64,000 nt of DNA from Chlamydiota bacterium (GTDB lineage Bacteria; Chlamydiota; Chlamydiia; Chlamydiales; RGXB01). The stretch covers positions 62,001 to 126,000 of the forward strand of contig VGMF01000001.1 in the NCBI GenBank assembly GCA_016866475.1. Reading direction: 5' to 3'. This document shows, piece by piece, positions 26,734-36,870 of this stretch (positions within the stretch are counted from its first letter, which is position 1; the number at the start of each line of letters is the position of its first letter). The notes below the pieces were generated by a model. That model was not told the origin of the DNA. It searched no databases and saw nothing but the letters and a program-made list of their open reading frames with translations. The position numbers were made by a program, and so were the translations under genes.

Positions 26734-27804
26734 TTAAGAGGCCCCTTTTTTAAGAGGTCTTGAAAACTTGTTGAAAAGCACTTTTTGAATAGCCCCGATC
26801 TTCATCACATATTTCAACAGAAATCTTCTCAAAAAGCGATGAAACCCTCCCTTTTTTGTAAAAAATTCATAGATAGAATCGGTCCAAAAAAGGAGGTTTT
26901 TCTCATAGCGCCTTCTTTTAGACGCCCAACTTTGAATATCGTCTTTTAAAAGAGCCTTTACAAAGAGATAAGCATCTTCCATTCCGCTGTTCATTCCGGT
27001 GCCCCCAACAGGCGAGGAGGTGTGGGCCGCATCCCCCATCAGGACACACTTCCCTTTGGCATATGTTTTTGCTATGCGGCAATGGACATGGTAGTTTGCA
27101 GACCAATAGGTGCTCTCGATTTTGATGTCTTTGGGGAGAAATTTCTCACAATCGGGAGAATTTGAAAACACCCTAAATGTCTTAGGTCCGATGGCCATTA
27201 TAAAAAGGAGGACGCCATCGTCAAAAAATTGGATCATAGCTGTTTGTGGATCGGTAGGCGAGTGATCAAATTGCACATCTTTCAGCGACCAGGTTTGCAC
27301 ATAGCTTTTTCCCAAAAAGTCTACCCCAATCATTTGCCTTACAATACTATGAGTTCCGTCGGCTCCGACAATAAGATCGTATTGATCCTCTTCAATAAGG
27401 CCGTCTTGTCTTTTGAGGCGCGCATTTCCATGGACATCTACATAGAGGCACTCTATTCCCCTTTGAACGGGTAAATCCCGCCCCAAAATTTCCTCTGTGA
27501 TGTTTTGTCCAATGCTGCACAAAAATCTGGGCAAAGTTACGGTGTGTAACAGTTCGTTTTTTTCTTCAAAAATAAACCTTTGAATCGGGGTGCCCCGCTG
27601 TTTGAACTCTTCTTGGAGTCCTAACTCTTTTAAAATTACCTCAAGAGTAAATGTATGGATCGCAATAGCCCTCGATTCTTGAGCAGCTGTCAAATTTTTA
27701 TCGATATGACGCACTCGTGTAAATCCCTCTTTCTTCAATAGTCTGTGCAGGGTCAAACCTACCGGACCCGCTCCGACGATCAAAATTTTGCTATTTTTAT
27801 CCAT
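26734..27804 (-). CDS. FAD-dependent monooxygenase (aromatic-hydroxylase type)
   Basis: About 356 residues from ATG 27804. Flavoprotein hydroxylase motifs are present: GAGPVGLTLHRLL (GxGxxG) at the N-terminus, VGADGTHSIVRQ (DG motif) near 175, and MGDAAHTSSPVGGTGMNSGMEDA (GD motif) near 255-280. These enzymes use NAD(P)H and oxygen to hydroxylate aromatic or polyketide-like compounds; UbiH-type enzymes are related. The C-terminal thioredoxin-like domain of large members is missing. The frame extends to 27891, but the Met just before the dinucleotide fold is the likely start. Substrate unknown. Divergent from the efflux operon. Confidence 0.87.
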   Translation of the reverse strand: MDKNSKILIVGAGPVGLTLHRLLKKEGFTRVRHIDKNLTAAQESRAIAIHTFTLEVILKELGLQEEFKQRGTPIQRFIFEEKNELLHTVTLPRFLCSIGQNITEEILGRDLPVQRGIECLYVDVHGNARLKRQDGLIEEDQYDLIVGADGTHSIVRQMIGVDFLGKSYVQTWSLKDVQFDHSPTDPQTAMIQFFDDGVLLFIMAIGPKTFRVFSNSPDCEKFLPKDIKIESTYWSANYHVHCRIAKTYAKGKCVLMGDAAHTSSPVGGTGMNSGMEDAYLFVKALLKDDIQSWASKRRRYEKNLLFWTDSIYEFFTKKGGFHRFLRRFLLKYVMKIGAIQKVLFNKFSRPLKKGAS

Positions 27805-27937
27805 ACTTCTAAAACTATGGTAAAAAGAAATTTGGAAACAGAAGTTTTTTTTGAAAATATTCTGTGAACAGTCTGATGAATCGGAACGCAAATGATTGAG
27901 TTGCGCTATTTAAAAAGATTGTTTATCAGAAAAATTT

Positions 27938-29347
27938 ATGCTGAAACGAAACTGGTACCTACTTTTTTTTCTTATGGGATGTAAACCTCCTCCAGAAGTT
28001 TCACCCCAAAGGTATGCACCGGAATCCAATGCGAGTTTTTGGATCACCTCAAAAGCGGATAAACGACATATCGACGCAATCCCTTTTATAGACCTCAGTA
28101 AGCTCGAAAACCAACCAACTATGCTCGGCATTTTAGACCTGTTTCAGCTAGGGTTAAGCAACAGTCCGCTCACGAAAAAGACCTTCTATGATGCCCAAAG
28201 CGCAGCTTCAAATTATGGAATTGCCCGTTCGGCACTCTACCCGGACATAAAAATCAATTTTCAATATTTACGGCAGCTCCAGGGTTTTCAATTGAATAAC
28301 ACCCTATTCAAGTTTTATACCACAACGTATGGACCCGAAGTGATCCTAAACTACGCTCTGATCGATCTGACAAGGCAGCCCAACATCGAATCGAACTATT
28401 TCCTGTTGCTTACTCAAAATCTTACCCATAACGTGGAGATCCAAAAAGTTTTGAAAAATGTGGCCGACAGCTATTACGTCTACTTGTACCAAAAAAACCT
28501 CCTGATTGCCTATCAAAGCGATCTTGTTGATGCTCAAGCGACCTACACCGCCGCCATCGAACGGTTGCAGCTTGGAATTTCCGATCTTACAAATGTGATG
28601 CAGGCCAAAAGTGTTTTTCTACAAAAAAAAATCAATGTAGTTTCCCAAGAAGCTATTTTGAAAAATGCTTTGATTACGCTCAACACTACATTAGGTGTTC
28701 CAGGACAAACAAACCTTAACGTCGAGGATTTTCCAGATCCCAAGACAATCCAAAATTCCCTTTTAAGACCAGACGAGCTTTTGACTATTGCCCAATCCAT
28801 GCGTCCCGATTTGAAAGCGATAAAAACAAAGATTCTTCAACGCAAAGCAGACCTTAAAAAGGCTTTTGCTACAAATTACCCCCAGCTTACATTAAGAGCT
28901 AACGGAGGGCAATATTGGTTTAACCAGGGATTCACCGATCAAGGAAACTGGAATGTAACGTTTAATCTCGATATGCCAATTTTTACCGGATGGAAGATCA
29001 CAAACAACTGCAGACAACAGCTAGCCCTTATCGAGGAGGCAGAAAGCTCCCTCAATCTTTTACAACTACAGGTAATTTCGGGAGTGATGACCGAATATAA
29101 CAATTTAGTCGCCGCATTGGACCAGCTCAATTTAAGCCAGCAATACCTTGGAGCTGCAGAAATTGATTACAAAGGGACATTTGAAGGGTATAAAGCGGGG
29201 ACAAACGACATCTTGGATGTTTTAAATGCGCAGGCATCTTTAGCGGATGCGAGGGCAAAGCTTGTACAGATAGTAAGTAGTTACTTTCAATCCAAGGCAA
29301 ATCTTACCTTTGAAATAGGTACAATAAACAAAAACGAGGCTCCATGA
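27938..29347 (+). CDS. TolC/OprM-type outer-membrane efflux lipoprotein
   Basis: 469 residues with two outer-membrane efflux (OEP) repeats. The N-terminus is a lipoprotein signal with lipobox FLMGC (Cys15), as in the NodT/OprM subfamily. Conserved TolC-like helices with coiled-coil pattern include ADSYYVYLYQKN, SQEAILKNALITLN and the C-terminal YKAGTNDILDVLNAQASL. It forms the outer-membrane channel of the tripartite pump encoded by this operon. Its stop overlaps the adaptor's start (ATGA), so the two are translationally coupled. Confidence 0.93.
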   Translation: MLKRNWYLLFFLMGCKPPPEVSPQRYAPESNASFWITSKADKRHIDAIPFIDLSKLENQPTMLGILDLFQLGLSNSPLTKKTFYDAQSAASNYGIARSALYPDIKINFQYLRQLQGFQLNNTLFKFYTTTYGPEVILNYALIDLTRQPNIESNYFLLLTQNLTHNVEIQKVLKNVADSYYVYLYQKNLLIAYQSDLVDAQATYTAAIERLQLGISDLTNVMQAKSVFLQKKINVVSQEAILKNALITLNTTLGVPGQTNLNVEDFPDPKTIQNSLLRPDELLTIAQSMRPDLKAIKTKILQRKADLKKAFATNYPQLTLRANGGQYWFNQGFTDQGNWNVTFNLDMPIFTGWKITNNCRQQLALIEEAESSLNLLQLQVISGVMTEYNNLVAALDQLNLSQQYLGAAEIDYKGTFEGYKAGTNDILDVLNAQASLADARAKLVQIVSSYFQSKANLTFEIGTINKNEAP

Positions 29348-30423
29348 AATACAAAATTCTTTTGCACATTATGCCCCTGGTTTTATTTTACGGTTGCTCT
29401 AAACCCAAACCGGGAAAACAGCTCCCCACCCCACGTGTAAAGGTAACAGAGGTGAAGGTGATGCCCGTAGACATCACAATCGGGGGGATAGGACACGTGA
29501 CCGCATTCAATTCGGCCAAAATTTGCGCTCAGGTGGAAGGGTATCTTGTGGATATCTCCTATACACAAGGGCAGCTCGTCCAAAAAGGGGACCTCTTAAT
29601 CACTATAGATCCAAGACTATACCAGGCAGAATTGGAGGCTTCCCAGGGAAGCCTCATGGAAGCCAAGGCGAATAAGGCATTCAGCTCTAATAAAAAGGAG
29701 CGCTACTCCAGTCTTGTGAAAGATCAGTTCGTCTCCGAGCTTGACTACTTCCAATATGTCTGTAATGACCAGCAGCAAGACGGTGCGATTGTCATGAATC
29801 AGGGTGAAGTCCAAAAAAATCAGGTGAATCTAGATTTTTGCTATATAAAGGCTCCGTTCTCAGGACGGTGCTCAAAAAAGCTTGTGGATGTGGGAAATCT
29901 CATTTCTGATCCCGCTCAAAATCTTATGTTATTGAATCAAATCACCCCTATCTATATCGATTTTTCAGTCCCTGAATATGATTTTTCCCACATCATGCAG
30001 ATGCAAAAAAAGGAAAATCTGGACGTAAGAATCAAAGTACCCGGATCCAATACTATAGTCGTAGGGAAATTGATTGTTATAGACAACCAGATCGATCAAA
30101 CTACCGGCCAAATACCTCTAAGGGCGCAATATGAAAACGGAGAGGAGGCCTTATGGCCAGGGCAATACGCGAACTGCGAACTCGTTCTTGAAACAATCCA
30201 AAACGCCCTGATGGTGCCCGTAGATGCTTTAGGAATTGGAGCAAAAGGGAAGTATGTGATCAAAGTCGATAGCTCTAATACAGCAAAATATACCTGGGTA
30301 CAAACGGGAGTTCAGGTGGACAAGATGATACAGCTCATCTCGAATGAGATCTCTGCCGCAGATCGGGTCATTATCCAAGGGCAGATCAACGTGGCCGACG
30401 GGTCTAGAGTACAGGTTTTATAA
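29344..30423 (+). CDS. RND efflux periplasmic adaptor (MFP/HlyD family)
   Basis: 359 residues. Lipoprotein signal with lipobox LFYGC (Cys18), a barrel-sandwich hybrid (lipoyl) domain with VEGYLVDISYTQGQLVQKGDLL near 65-85, a short alpha-hairpin (about 100-160) and a beta-barrel domain ending with membrane-proximal sequence. It links the inner-membrane pump to the outer channel. The start overlaps the channel gene by four bases and the stop is eight bases before the pump gene, so all three are one operon. Confidence 0.93.
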   Translation: MKYKILLHIMPLVLFYGCSKPKPGKQLPTPRVKVTEVKVMPVDITIGGIGHVTAFNSAKICAQVEGYLVDISYTQGQLVQKGDLLITIDPRLYQAELEASQGSLMEAKANKAFSSNKKERYSSLVKDQFVSELDYFQYVCNDQQQDGAIVMNQGEVQKNQVNLDFCYIKAPFSGRCSKKLVDVGNLISDPAQNLMLLNQITPIYIDFSVPEYDFSHIMQMQKKENLDVRIKVPGSNTIVVGKLIVIDNQIDQTTGQIPLRAQYENGEEALWPGQYANCELVLETIQNALMVPVDALGIGAKGKYVIKVDSSNTAKYTWVQTGVQVDKMIQLISNEISAADRVIIQGQINVADGSRVQVL

Positions 30424-30431
30424 GGGGTTAT

Positions 30432-33400
30432 ATGCATTTCTCCAAATCTTTTATCACAAGGCCGGTAGCGACAGTTTTGACGATGTTGACCCTGGTTGTA
30501 TTTGGTATTTTCGCCCTTCAAAGCCTCCCGGTCGCTTTAGTGCCAAACATTGTATCCACTACTTTTTCCATAAACTGTAGTTATCCGGGAGCCTCCCCGA
30601 AACAAGTGGCTGATCTGGTTACAACACCTCTGGAGTCCCAGTTTTTATCTATTCAGGGTGTGCATTACCTCACATCGACAAGCAGTTACGGCACCTCTTC
30701 GATCATGGTCCAGTTCCACCCCTCAGTCAACGAAAATGATGCTGCGACGAATATCCAACAGGCTATTTCGCAGGCACAAGGACAGCTCCCCGCACTCCCC
30801 TCACTACCTAATTACAACAAAGTCAATACCTCTGATGCCCCGATCATGTACGTTGTGATCTACTCCGAGACGCAAACGCAAAATACCATCTATGATTATG
30901 CGCAAAATATCCTTGCAAGACAGCTTTCTACTGTCGATGGGGTGGCAGATGTCTATGTTTATGGGAACAACCCTGCAGTACGTGTACAAGTCGACCCCGA
31001 ATCTCTAGCTGCAAAGGGGCTCACCATGGCCGACGTTCAAAACGCCATCAACCAGAATAACCCTGTCCAGCCAACGGGAAAATTTTATGGCCCCAATTTT
31101 TCTATCATTACAGAAGCAGATGGGCAGATGTACCAACCCGAGCCCTACAATTCGATGATAATAAAAATCAACAATGACAATGTCGTACGGCTATCGGATG
31201 TTGGCTATGCTTTTGACAGTAATACAAATGATCAGCAGTCTGTGATCTGGTTCAACAAAGGGGATCCGATCCCAAAAAACGGGATTTTATTAGCCATCTA
31301 CAAGCAAGACAAATTCAACACAGTGAAAGTTTGCAAAGATCTGGAGAATAAAATGGAAGAGCTGGGTGAATCTATTCCCCAATCTATTCAATACAAAATC
31401 CCTCTATCGCAAAAAAGTTACGTTCTTGAAGCGATTGCCGATATTCAGCTCACCCTCTATATCGCATTTGTTTTAGTAATGATTGTCGTTTTCCTTTATC
31501 TAGGTAGACTACGTAATAGCATCATCCCCCTGATCACCCTGCCGATCACTATTGTCGGAACATTCATATTCATGCTCTTTTTGGGGTACAATATCGACAT
31601 CATGTCCCTATCGGCTCTCACCTTGTCTACAGGTTTTCTGGTCGACGATGCTATTATTGTTTTAGAAAATATTGTCCGCCATACAGAAGAGGGGCAGACC
31701 CCTCAAAGCGCCTCGTTGAATGGTTCGAAACAGATCTTTAGCGCCATCATTTCCATCTCTGCTTGTCTATGCGCTGTCTTCATCCCCATGCTCTATATCC
31801 CCGGAATCGTAGGTCAGCTTTTTAGCGAACTTGCCGGAGTGGTGATCATCGCCATTTTCCTTTCCGGATTTATCTCCGTAACGCTTACCCCGATGCTTTG
31901 CAGTCGTTTCATACCAAACTATAATCAAACTAAAAAATCGTACGTCGAAGAGCTTTCGATCGCTTTCAATGAATATTTAAAAAAACTCTACGCTCCTTTA
32001 CTGAAGTGGTCTTTAGAATATAAAAAAACAATTCTTTTTAGTGCTTTCGGAATTTTTTTAGCATCTATATGGATTGCAACCACCGCCCCTAAAGAATTCC
32101 TACCTACTATCCCCATCAATGCCATCGTAGGGTATGTGATTGCCGAAAACGGGGCGTCTTCCGAAAAAACAAACCAGTACCTGACTCAAATCGGAAAAAT
32201 TGCATATGAAACCCCCTTTATTAAGGGGTTTTGTACAGTCACAGACTCCCCGACTGATAACATGGGTGTACTCTTTATTATCGTTGAGGAATCTGAAGGC
32301 TCTCCCCCTTTCGAACAAATTCTAAAAAATTTGTACGATAAATCTGCAGAAGTTATCGGCTGCAACGCCTATTTTAGACCTCTCCCTCTGATCAATATCC
32401 AGACAGGAAGCACCTCACGTGCAGAATTCCAATATGTGGTCACAGCCACAGACCAAAAAACTGTTGAGGAAAAAGCTCAGCTACTGATGAGTGCTATGCA
32501 GTTAGAGCCCGAATTCATAACGGTAAATTCCGATCTTTCGATCGGTAGCCCCGTTTTTAACATAAATATGTTACGCGATCAGGCAAGAGCTTACGGGAAT
32601 ATCACCCCCCTGGACATCGAAAATATCCTCGCCTATTCCTACGGTCAAACATACGTTTCGACGATTTACAACCCAAATTCGGTGAACTACGTTATTTTAG
32701 AATTGAAAAACCAATATAAAACATTTCCCGATGAAATGAATCGCCTTTTTCTAGGTCCAAAAAACGGAAATACAAACATGACCTCCGTCTTCAAAGGGTC
32801 TCTTAGTGCAACAACAAATATGGTCAACCACTTTAACTCCCTCCCCTCATGCACGATCTCTTTCAATGTCCCGAAAGGGTACACAATATCTGAAGCTATC
32901 GATAAGCTTGAAATGTTAGGACCTAACATTTTTGAGGGAAAAGCTTCGGGGTTTTTAGCAGGCTCCACAGCAGAATTCAAATCATCGATCATTCACCTGT
33001 TTGTTCTTTTTGTTTTAGCCCTATTTGCCATATATATCATTCTCGGGATCCTCTACGAGAACTTCCTTCACCCTTTAACACCTTTATCTGCGGTTCCTTT
33101 CGCTGCATTTGGCGGCCTCATAACGTTGCAGTTGTTAGGGATAAAATTTTCGGTCTATGCGATGATCGGTATCATCATGCTGATGGGTATTGTGATGAAA
33201 AACGGTATCCTTATGGTAGATTTTGCTCTTGAAGAAATTGAAAAAAATCCCGACATTACACCCGAAGAGGCGATCACTAAAGCCTCTATGATCCGATTTA
33301 GACCTATTTTGATGACCACTTTGGCTGCCATGATGGGTGCAGTTCCGGTAGCGGCCGGGATCGGGGGCATCATTGCAGAAAGTCGAGCACCGCTAGGGAC

Positions 33401-33560
33401 AGCTATTGTCGGGGGATTGATTTTCGCACAAGTGATGAGTCTTGTTGTTGGACCGGTGGTTTTTACCTATGTCATGAACTGGTCCAAAAAGCTCACTACC
33501 AAGCAGGGAGGATTGTTTGCCCCCATTAAGGAGATAGAGACCAAAACAACTAAAGAATAA
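30432..33560 (+). CDS. RND multidrug efflux pump (AcrB/MdtC-type inner-membrane transporter)
   Basis: 1042 residues, full length. Twelve membrane helices with two large periplasmic loops. The proton relay is intact: GFLVDDAIIVLENI in TM4 carries the paired Asp, and GIVMKNGILMVDFA in TM10 carries the Lys. The N-terminus FITRPVATVLTMLTLVVFG is typical. It exports drugs, dyes, detergents or host-derived amphiphiles using the proton gradient. AAGGGG precedes ATG 30432. The gene ends six bases from the convergent patatin gene. An operon with its channel and adaptor is complete here. Confidence 0.96.
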   Translation: MHFSKSFITRPVATVLTMLTLVVFGIFALQSLPVALVPNIVSTTFSINCSYPGASPKQVADLVTTPLESQFLSIQGVHYLTSTSSYGTSSIMVQFHPSVNENDAATNIQQAISQAQGQLPALPSLPNYNKVNTSDAPIMYVVIYSETQTQNTIYDYAQNILARQLSTVDGVADVYVYGNNPAVRVQVDPESLAAKGLTMADVQNAINQNNPVQPTGKFYGPNFSIITEADGQMYQPEPYNSMIIKINNDNVVRLSDVGYAFDSNTNDQQSVIWFNKGDPIPKNGILLAIYKQDKFNTVKVCKDLENKMEELGESIPQSIQYKIPLSQKSYVLEAIADIQLTLYIAFVLVMIVVFLYLGRLRNSIIPLITLPITIVGTFIFMLFLGYNIDIMSLSALTLSTGFLVDDAIIVLENIVRHTEEGQTPQSASLNGSKQIFSAIISISACLCAVFIPMLYIPGIVGQLFSELAGVVIIAIFLSGFISVTLTPMLCSRFIPNYNQTKKSYVEELSIAFNEYLKKLYAPLLKWSLEYKKTILFSAFGIFLASIWIATTAPKEFLPTIPINAIVGYVIAENGASSEKTNQYLTQIGKIAYETPFIKGFCTVTDSPTDNMGVLFIIVEESEGSPPFEQILKNLYDKSAEVIGCNAYFRPLPLINIQTGSTSRAEFQYVVTATDQKTVEEKAQLLMSAMQLEPEFITVNSDLSIGSPVFNINMLRDQARAYGNITPLDIENILAYSYGQTYVSTIYNPNSVNYVILELKNQYKTFPDEMNRLFLGPKNGNTNMTSVFKGSLSATTNMVNHFNSLPSCTISFNVPKGYTISEAIDKLEMLGPNIFEGKASGFLAGSTAEFKSSIIHLFVLFVLALFAIYIILGILYENFLHPLTPLSAVPFAAFGGLITLQLLGIKFSVYAMIGIIMLMGIVMKNGILMVDFALEEIEKNPDITPEEAITKASMIRFRPILMTTLAAMMGAVPVAAGIGGIIAESRAPLGTAIVGGLIFAQVMSLVVGPVVFTYVMNWSKKLTTKQGGLFAPIKEIETKTTKE

Positions 33561-33566
33561 ACCAAT

Positions 33567-34538
33567 TTAAAGGATCACGGGAAGATGGAATTTGGTGTTG
33601 TTTTCACACGATTCAATAAAGCGGTCGATCTCGTAGGAGCGCCGCTCAATCAATTCTTCGGCAAGGTCAAGAAAATAGACATTCAACTCATCGTCCCCTT
33701 TAAAGCCGTCGGCCGTTTTAGTGGAGATCATGTTCAGTCTTAGATGGCTTTGGATAGGTAAAATGCTTTCCTTATTAAAAAACTCCATCGTCTGATTGAC
33801 AAAGGCTTCTTGGGCCTGTCTCAACTCTGCCAGGATATTATTCATCCAACGTAAAGGTCCCCTTTTGAAAGCGCTATGTTGTGATTCGGATGGGGTCAAA
33901 GAGCTCCCGATCGAAAGGATATGAGCTCCCTTGCTATGGATCTGGTCCTTGAAATTAAATAGGGCCAGAAGGCGGGGATCATTGACATACAGGGCAAGAT
34001 CGGAACCCGAAAATTTAGGTTCGCTTAACCTCGAATCGACGGCACCGTAAACAGCATTCGCCCCTGTTGACAGATAAATCACATCGCAAAGGTAGATGTT
34101 TTTATCGGCTTCGGAGTCGAAAATGCGGATTTTTTTATTTTCAAAATCCCAAATTGGAAAAACTCCCCGAATGCGTAGATCCTTGAGTTGGGCATTTGCG
34201 AAATAGCGGTATAAACCATCCCATTTTTTATCATGGTTCAATGCCGGCTTCAAAGCACCCCAAAGGGTTCTGATACGCTCTTTTCTATTGGAGCGCATAT
34301 TTTTGATCGTAAAAATGATCTCATCGATCAAATCGTTTGCTGTAATATCCCCGAAGGACATAATAGCGCCCAAAAAAGCCCCTGCCGATATCCCTGAGAA
34401 GGCATCAAAAAAGTCGGATGTCTTCTTGCCACTGCGCCGCTCGATCTCCGCCAAAAGGCGAACTGTAAACACACCGGCAAAAGCACCCCCGTCAAGGCTT
34501 AAAATTCTAAATGATCGATTGGAAACGTTTCCATCCAT
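33567..34538 (-). CDS. Patatin-like phospholipase
   Basis: 323 residues. The oxyanion-hole motif LDGGAFAG is at 15-22, the nucleophile elbow GISAG (Ser51) at 49-53, and a catalytic Asp (D180) lies in SGSDLALYVNDP, which matches the DGG-type block with the glycines replaced. Patatin enzymes hydrolyse phospholipid or acylglycerol esters with a Ser-Asp dyad. In intracellular bacteria such enzymes are often secreted to act on host lipids; no signal peptide is present. AGAGGTGG precedes ATG 34538. The start lies 40 bases inside the upstream patatin gene. Confidence 0.87.
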   Translation of the reverse strand: MDGNVSNRSFRILSLDGGAFAGVFTVRLLAEIERRSGKKTSDFFDAFSGISAGAFLGAIMSFGDITANDLIDEIIFTIKNMRSNRKERIRTLWGALKPALNHDKKWDGLYRYFANAQLKDLRIRGVFPIWDFENKKIRIFDSEADKNIYLCDVIYLSTGANAVYGAVDSRLSEPKFSGSDLALYVNDPRLLALFNFKDQIHSKGAHILSIGSSLTPSESQHSAFKRGPLRWMNNILAELRQAQEAFVNQTMEFFNKESILPIQSHLRLNMISTKTADGFKGDDELNVYFLDLAEELIERRSYEIDRFIESCENNTKFHLPVIL

Positions 34539-35386
34539 CCATCCACCTCTTTACGAATCTGTTCCGGTGTTAATGATAAATCCCCCATAAAGCTAAAGTC
34601 GAGACCCCCTTCAATAAGCGGATAAAACGTCGTGATTTTAAAGGAGGGGAATAACCTCGAATTTTTCACCATCTCGGACAGGTACTGTTGGTAACACCTA
34701 CCAATCGACTCGAGCTCCTCAAATATCTGCTTGGAAAAAACCCAGTGCAACCACCCTTTCTCAAAGAGCTTGCGCACCTTAGACCCCTCCTGCCTTTTTT
34801 CCCCTACGCCGATATGCAAAATTTCCAAATTGAGGCTTTTCCACTCCCGATAAAATTGCATCAAAGAATAAAACAGAGGATTTCTGCTTGCCAAGGAGAC
34901 GTCCACTATGGATATGTCCATTTTAGGTTTGAAAACAGACGGGGCAAAAATGAGTTTGAGGATGAGATCGTATACATTTAGATCTTTATCTTTGGGGTTT
35001 TGAGAATCAAAGGTGACAATCTGCTTGAACCTGTAGTCGTAGCCATGGCAGATCACTCTTTTGTTGAGGGAGCTAAGTATTTTTTCTTGAAAGAATTCCT
35101 TGAAAGGCTCGGCTACTTTTTTAGGGCACATTCTAGGAAATAGGGGAGAAAGAAATCGATGGGTTCTTGAGTTAAGGTATTTTTGGGAAGTCTCAAAGGC
35201 CGCCTCAATTTGATCCATCGGCATCCCTCCGGCCAGGCATAACGCGAGGACCGCTCCCCAGGAACTCCCCAAGTAGACGTCAAAATGCCGGTCGAATGGG
35301 ATCGAACGGAGTTGAGAGATTTTTTTCATGATCTGTATTTGTCCGAGTCCCCGGCAGGGAGCACCCTCTAAAGACAAAAGCCTCAT
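34499..35386 (-). CDS. Divergent patatin-like protein
   Basis: 295 residues, a relative of the gene downstream. Block I is LEGAPCRGLG (D replaced by E compared with LDGG), the nucleophile elbow is GSSWG (Ser42), and the dyad Asp is probably D162 in IVDVSLASRNP, where DG(G/A) is changed to DV. The dyad seems to remain, but the loops are unusual, so activity is uncertain. AAAGGG precedes ATG 35386. The overlap of 40 bases with the second patatin implies co-translation, and the proteins might act as a pair. Confidence 0.75.
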   Translation of the reverse strand: MRLLSLEGAPCRGLGQIQIMKKISQLRSIPFDRHFDVYLGSSWGAVLALCLAGGMPMDQIEAAFETSQKYLNSRTHRFLSPLFPRMCPKKVAEPFKEFFQEKILSSLNKRVICHGYDYRFKQIVTFDSQNPKDKDLNVYDLILKLIFAPSVFKPKMDISIVDVSLASRNPLFYSLMQFYREWKSLNLEILHIGVGEKRQEGSKVRKLFEKGWLHWVFSKQIFEELESIGRCYQQYLSEMVKNSRLFPSFKITTFYPLIEGGLDFSFMGDLSLTPEQIRKEVDGWMETFPIDHLEF

Positions 35387-35528
35387 AAACCCTTTTTTTA
35401 AGTTCTTTGTAAGGGGAAATTATAGTTTATTCAACAGTTTTTTTCATCAGAGTTCTTTTTAAATACAGAGGAAACTGACGAAAAAGATTGCTTTGAGGTT
35501 AAAATAATTTTTTTATATTTGAGTGGTA

Positions 35529-36308
35529 ATGCACGACCTGGCCATTTTTTCCAATTTTTTCAGAACCCTATTCCAGAATCAGACCTTTGTATGGGTCGAT
35601 GTCCCTATTTTAGTTGTTGTCATTTTTGTCGAAATTCTCCTTTCAGCAGACAATATGCTAATTATAGGAATTTTGATCAAACAGCTCCCGAAATGGCAAA
35701 GATCGACCGCTATTTGGACCGGAATTTTAGGCAGTGTCATTTTAAGGACGATCGCAATCCTTTTTGCCTCCTATTTGATACGTTTTTACTATTTTCAGGG
35801 GATCGGCGGACTCTACTTGATGTACCTTGCCGGTTACGAGCTTACGAGCCAAAAAAATCCTATCACCCACCCCCAAAAAGTACCCGGTCTTTGTAAAATG
35901 ATTCTGTACATTCTAGCTCTTGATCTGGTATTTTCCGTCGATTCGATACTGGCGGCTTTTGCAGTTGTAGGGATCTCCCCTCTCGATGGAGATTCCTCCC
36001 CTAAATTATGGATTGTTGTTGTGGGAGCTTTTTGGGGAATCGTCCTTTTGCGCTCTTTTACCTCCGAGGTGATCGTATGGCTCGAAAAAAAACCCTTTTT
36101 AGAGAAATTTACCCTTCTGTTTATCTTTTGGATCGGTTTACGGCTTCTCATCGATGCGGGATTTAGCTCGATGCAGCTCGATTTCGGCATCAATGTGCTT
36201 ACCACGAGAGAGTTCTTCAAATGGATATTCTGGGCAATCACCCTTTTGTTTTTCATTTATGCCGGCATCGAACTTTTCAGAAATAAAAAAAGCTCCCCTG
36301 AACTTTAA
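35529..36308 (+). CDS. TerC/Alx-family membrane protein
   Basis: About 260 residues with seven or so membrane helices. The two family motifs are present: VEILLSADNMLII near 35-48 and LDLVFSVDSILAAF near 130-145, whose Asp residues are thought to bind metal. TerC-family proteins are linked to manganese or other metal export during membrane-protein secretion, and to tellurite resistance. ATG 35529 is preferred over GTG 35523. It is upstream of smpB, with a 9-bp inverted repeat (36310-36318 / 36341-36349) between them. Confidence 0.87.
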   Translation: MHDLAIFSNFFRTLFQNQTFVWVDVPILVVVIFVEILLSADNMLIIGILIKQLPKWQRSTAIWTGILGSVILRTIAILFASYLIRFYYFQGIGGLYLMYLAGYELTSQKNPITHPQKVPGLCKMILYILALDLVFSVDSILAAFAVVGISPLDGDSSPKLWIVVVGAFWGIVLLRSFTSEVIVWLEKKPFLEKFTLLFIFWIGLRLLIDAGFSSMQLDFGINVLTTREFFKWIFWAITLLFFIYAGIELFRNKKSSPEL

Positions 36309-36361
36309 AGATAAATGATTGATGTGAAAAAAAAGGGGCTTCATTTATCATCAGCTCACCT

Positions 36362-36811
36362 ATGGAAAAAGAGATCGCTTCCAATCGCCAGGCCTTCTTC
36401 AATTACGAGATTTCAGACACTTTTGAAGCCGGCATCGTCTTAAAAGGCACAGAGGTAAAATCTCTACGCAACGGCAAATGCATGATAGCAGAAAGTTACG
36501 TGGATCTTGAAGACCACATCCCTGTGATAAAGCTCATGTCGATCCCCCCCTATGCCTTCGGTAACATCCACAACCACGAGGAAAAACGTGTCCGTAAACT
36601 TTTGATGCATAGAGAGGAGATTCTCCGGATTCAAAAAATGATTGAGCAAAAAGGGTATACAGCCATCCCACTCTCGGTCTACTTTAAAAAAGGTCTTGTC
36701 AAACTAAAAATCGGGATCGGGAAAGGGAAAAAATTGCACGATAAGAGGAGTGTGATCAAAGAGAGAGAACTCTCCCGTGAAGCGGAACGGGCAATGAAAA
36801 ATAAAATCTAG
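36362..36811 (+). CDS. smpB: SsrA (tmRNA)-binding protein SmpB
   Basis: 149 residues. Conserved features: NRQAFFNYEISDTFEAGI, the GTEVKSLR motif near 30-37, IPPYAFGNIHNHEEKRVRKLL and GKGKKLHDKR near 120-129, then a basic helical tail. It binds tmRNA and delivers it to stalled ribosomes for trans-translation. The order smpB, dnaN, recF matches that of Chlamydia, though a hypothetical gene is inserted here. No tmRNA gene is seen in this window. Confidence 0.97.
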   Translation: MEKEIASNRQAFFNYEISDTFEAGIVLKGTEVKSLRNGKCMIAESYVDLEDHIPVIKLMSIPPYAFGNIHNHEEKRVRKLLMHREEILRIQKMIEQKGYTAIPLSVYFKKGLVKLKIGIGKGKKLHDKRSVIKERELSREAERAMKNKI

Positions 36812-36870
36812 TTTTTATTATAAAAAAATACTTTATCTGGTACACTTGCCTCTAACTTTAAGAGGAACTA

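Noticed and set aside
36310-36349. GATAAATGA / TCATTTATC inverted repeat before smpB
   Set aside because: AT-rich with a 22-base loop and no T tract; not clearly a terminator or operator.
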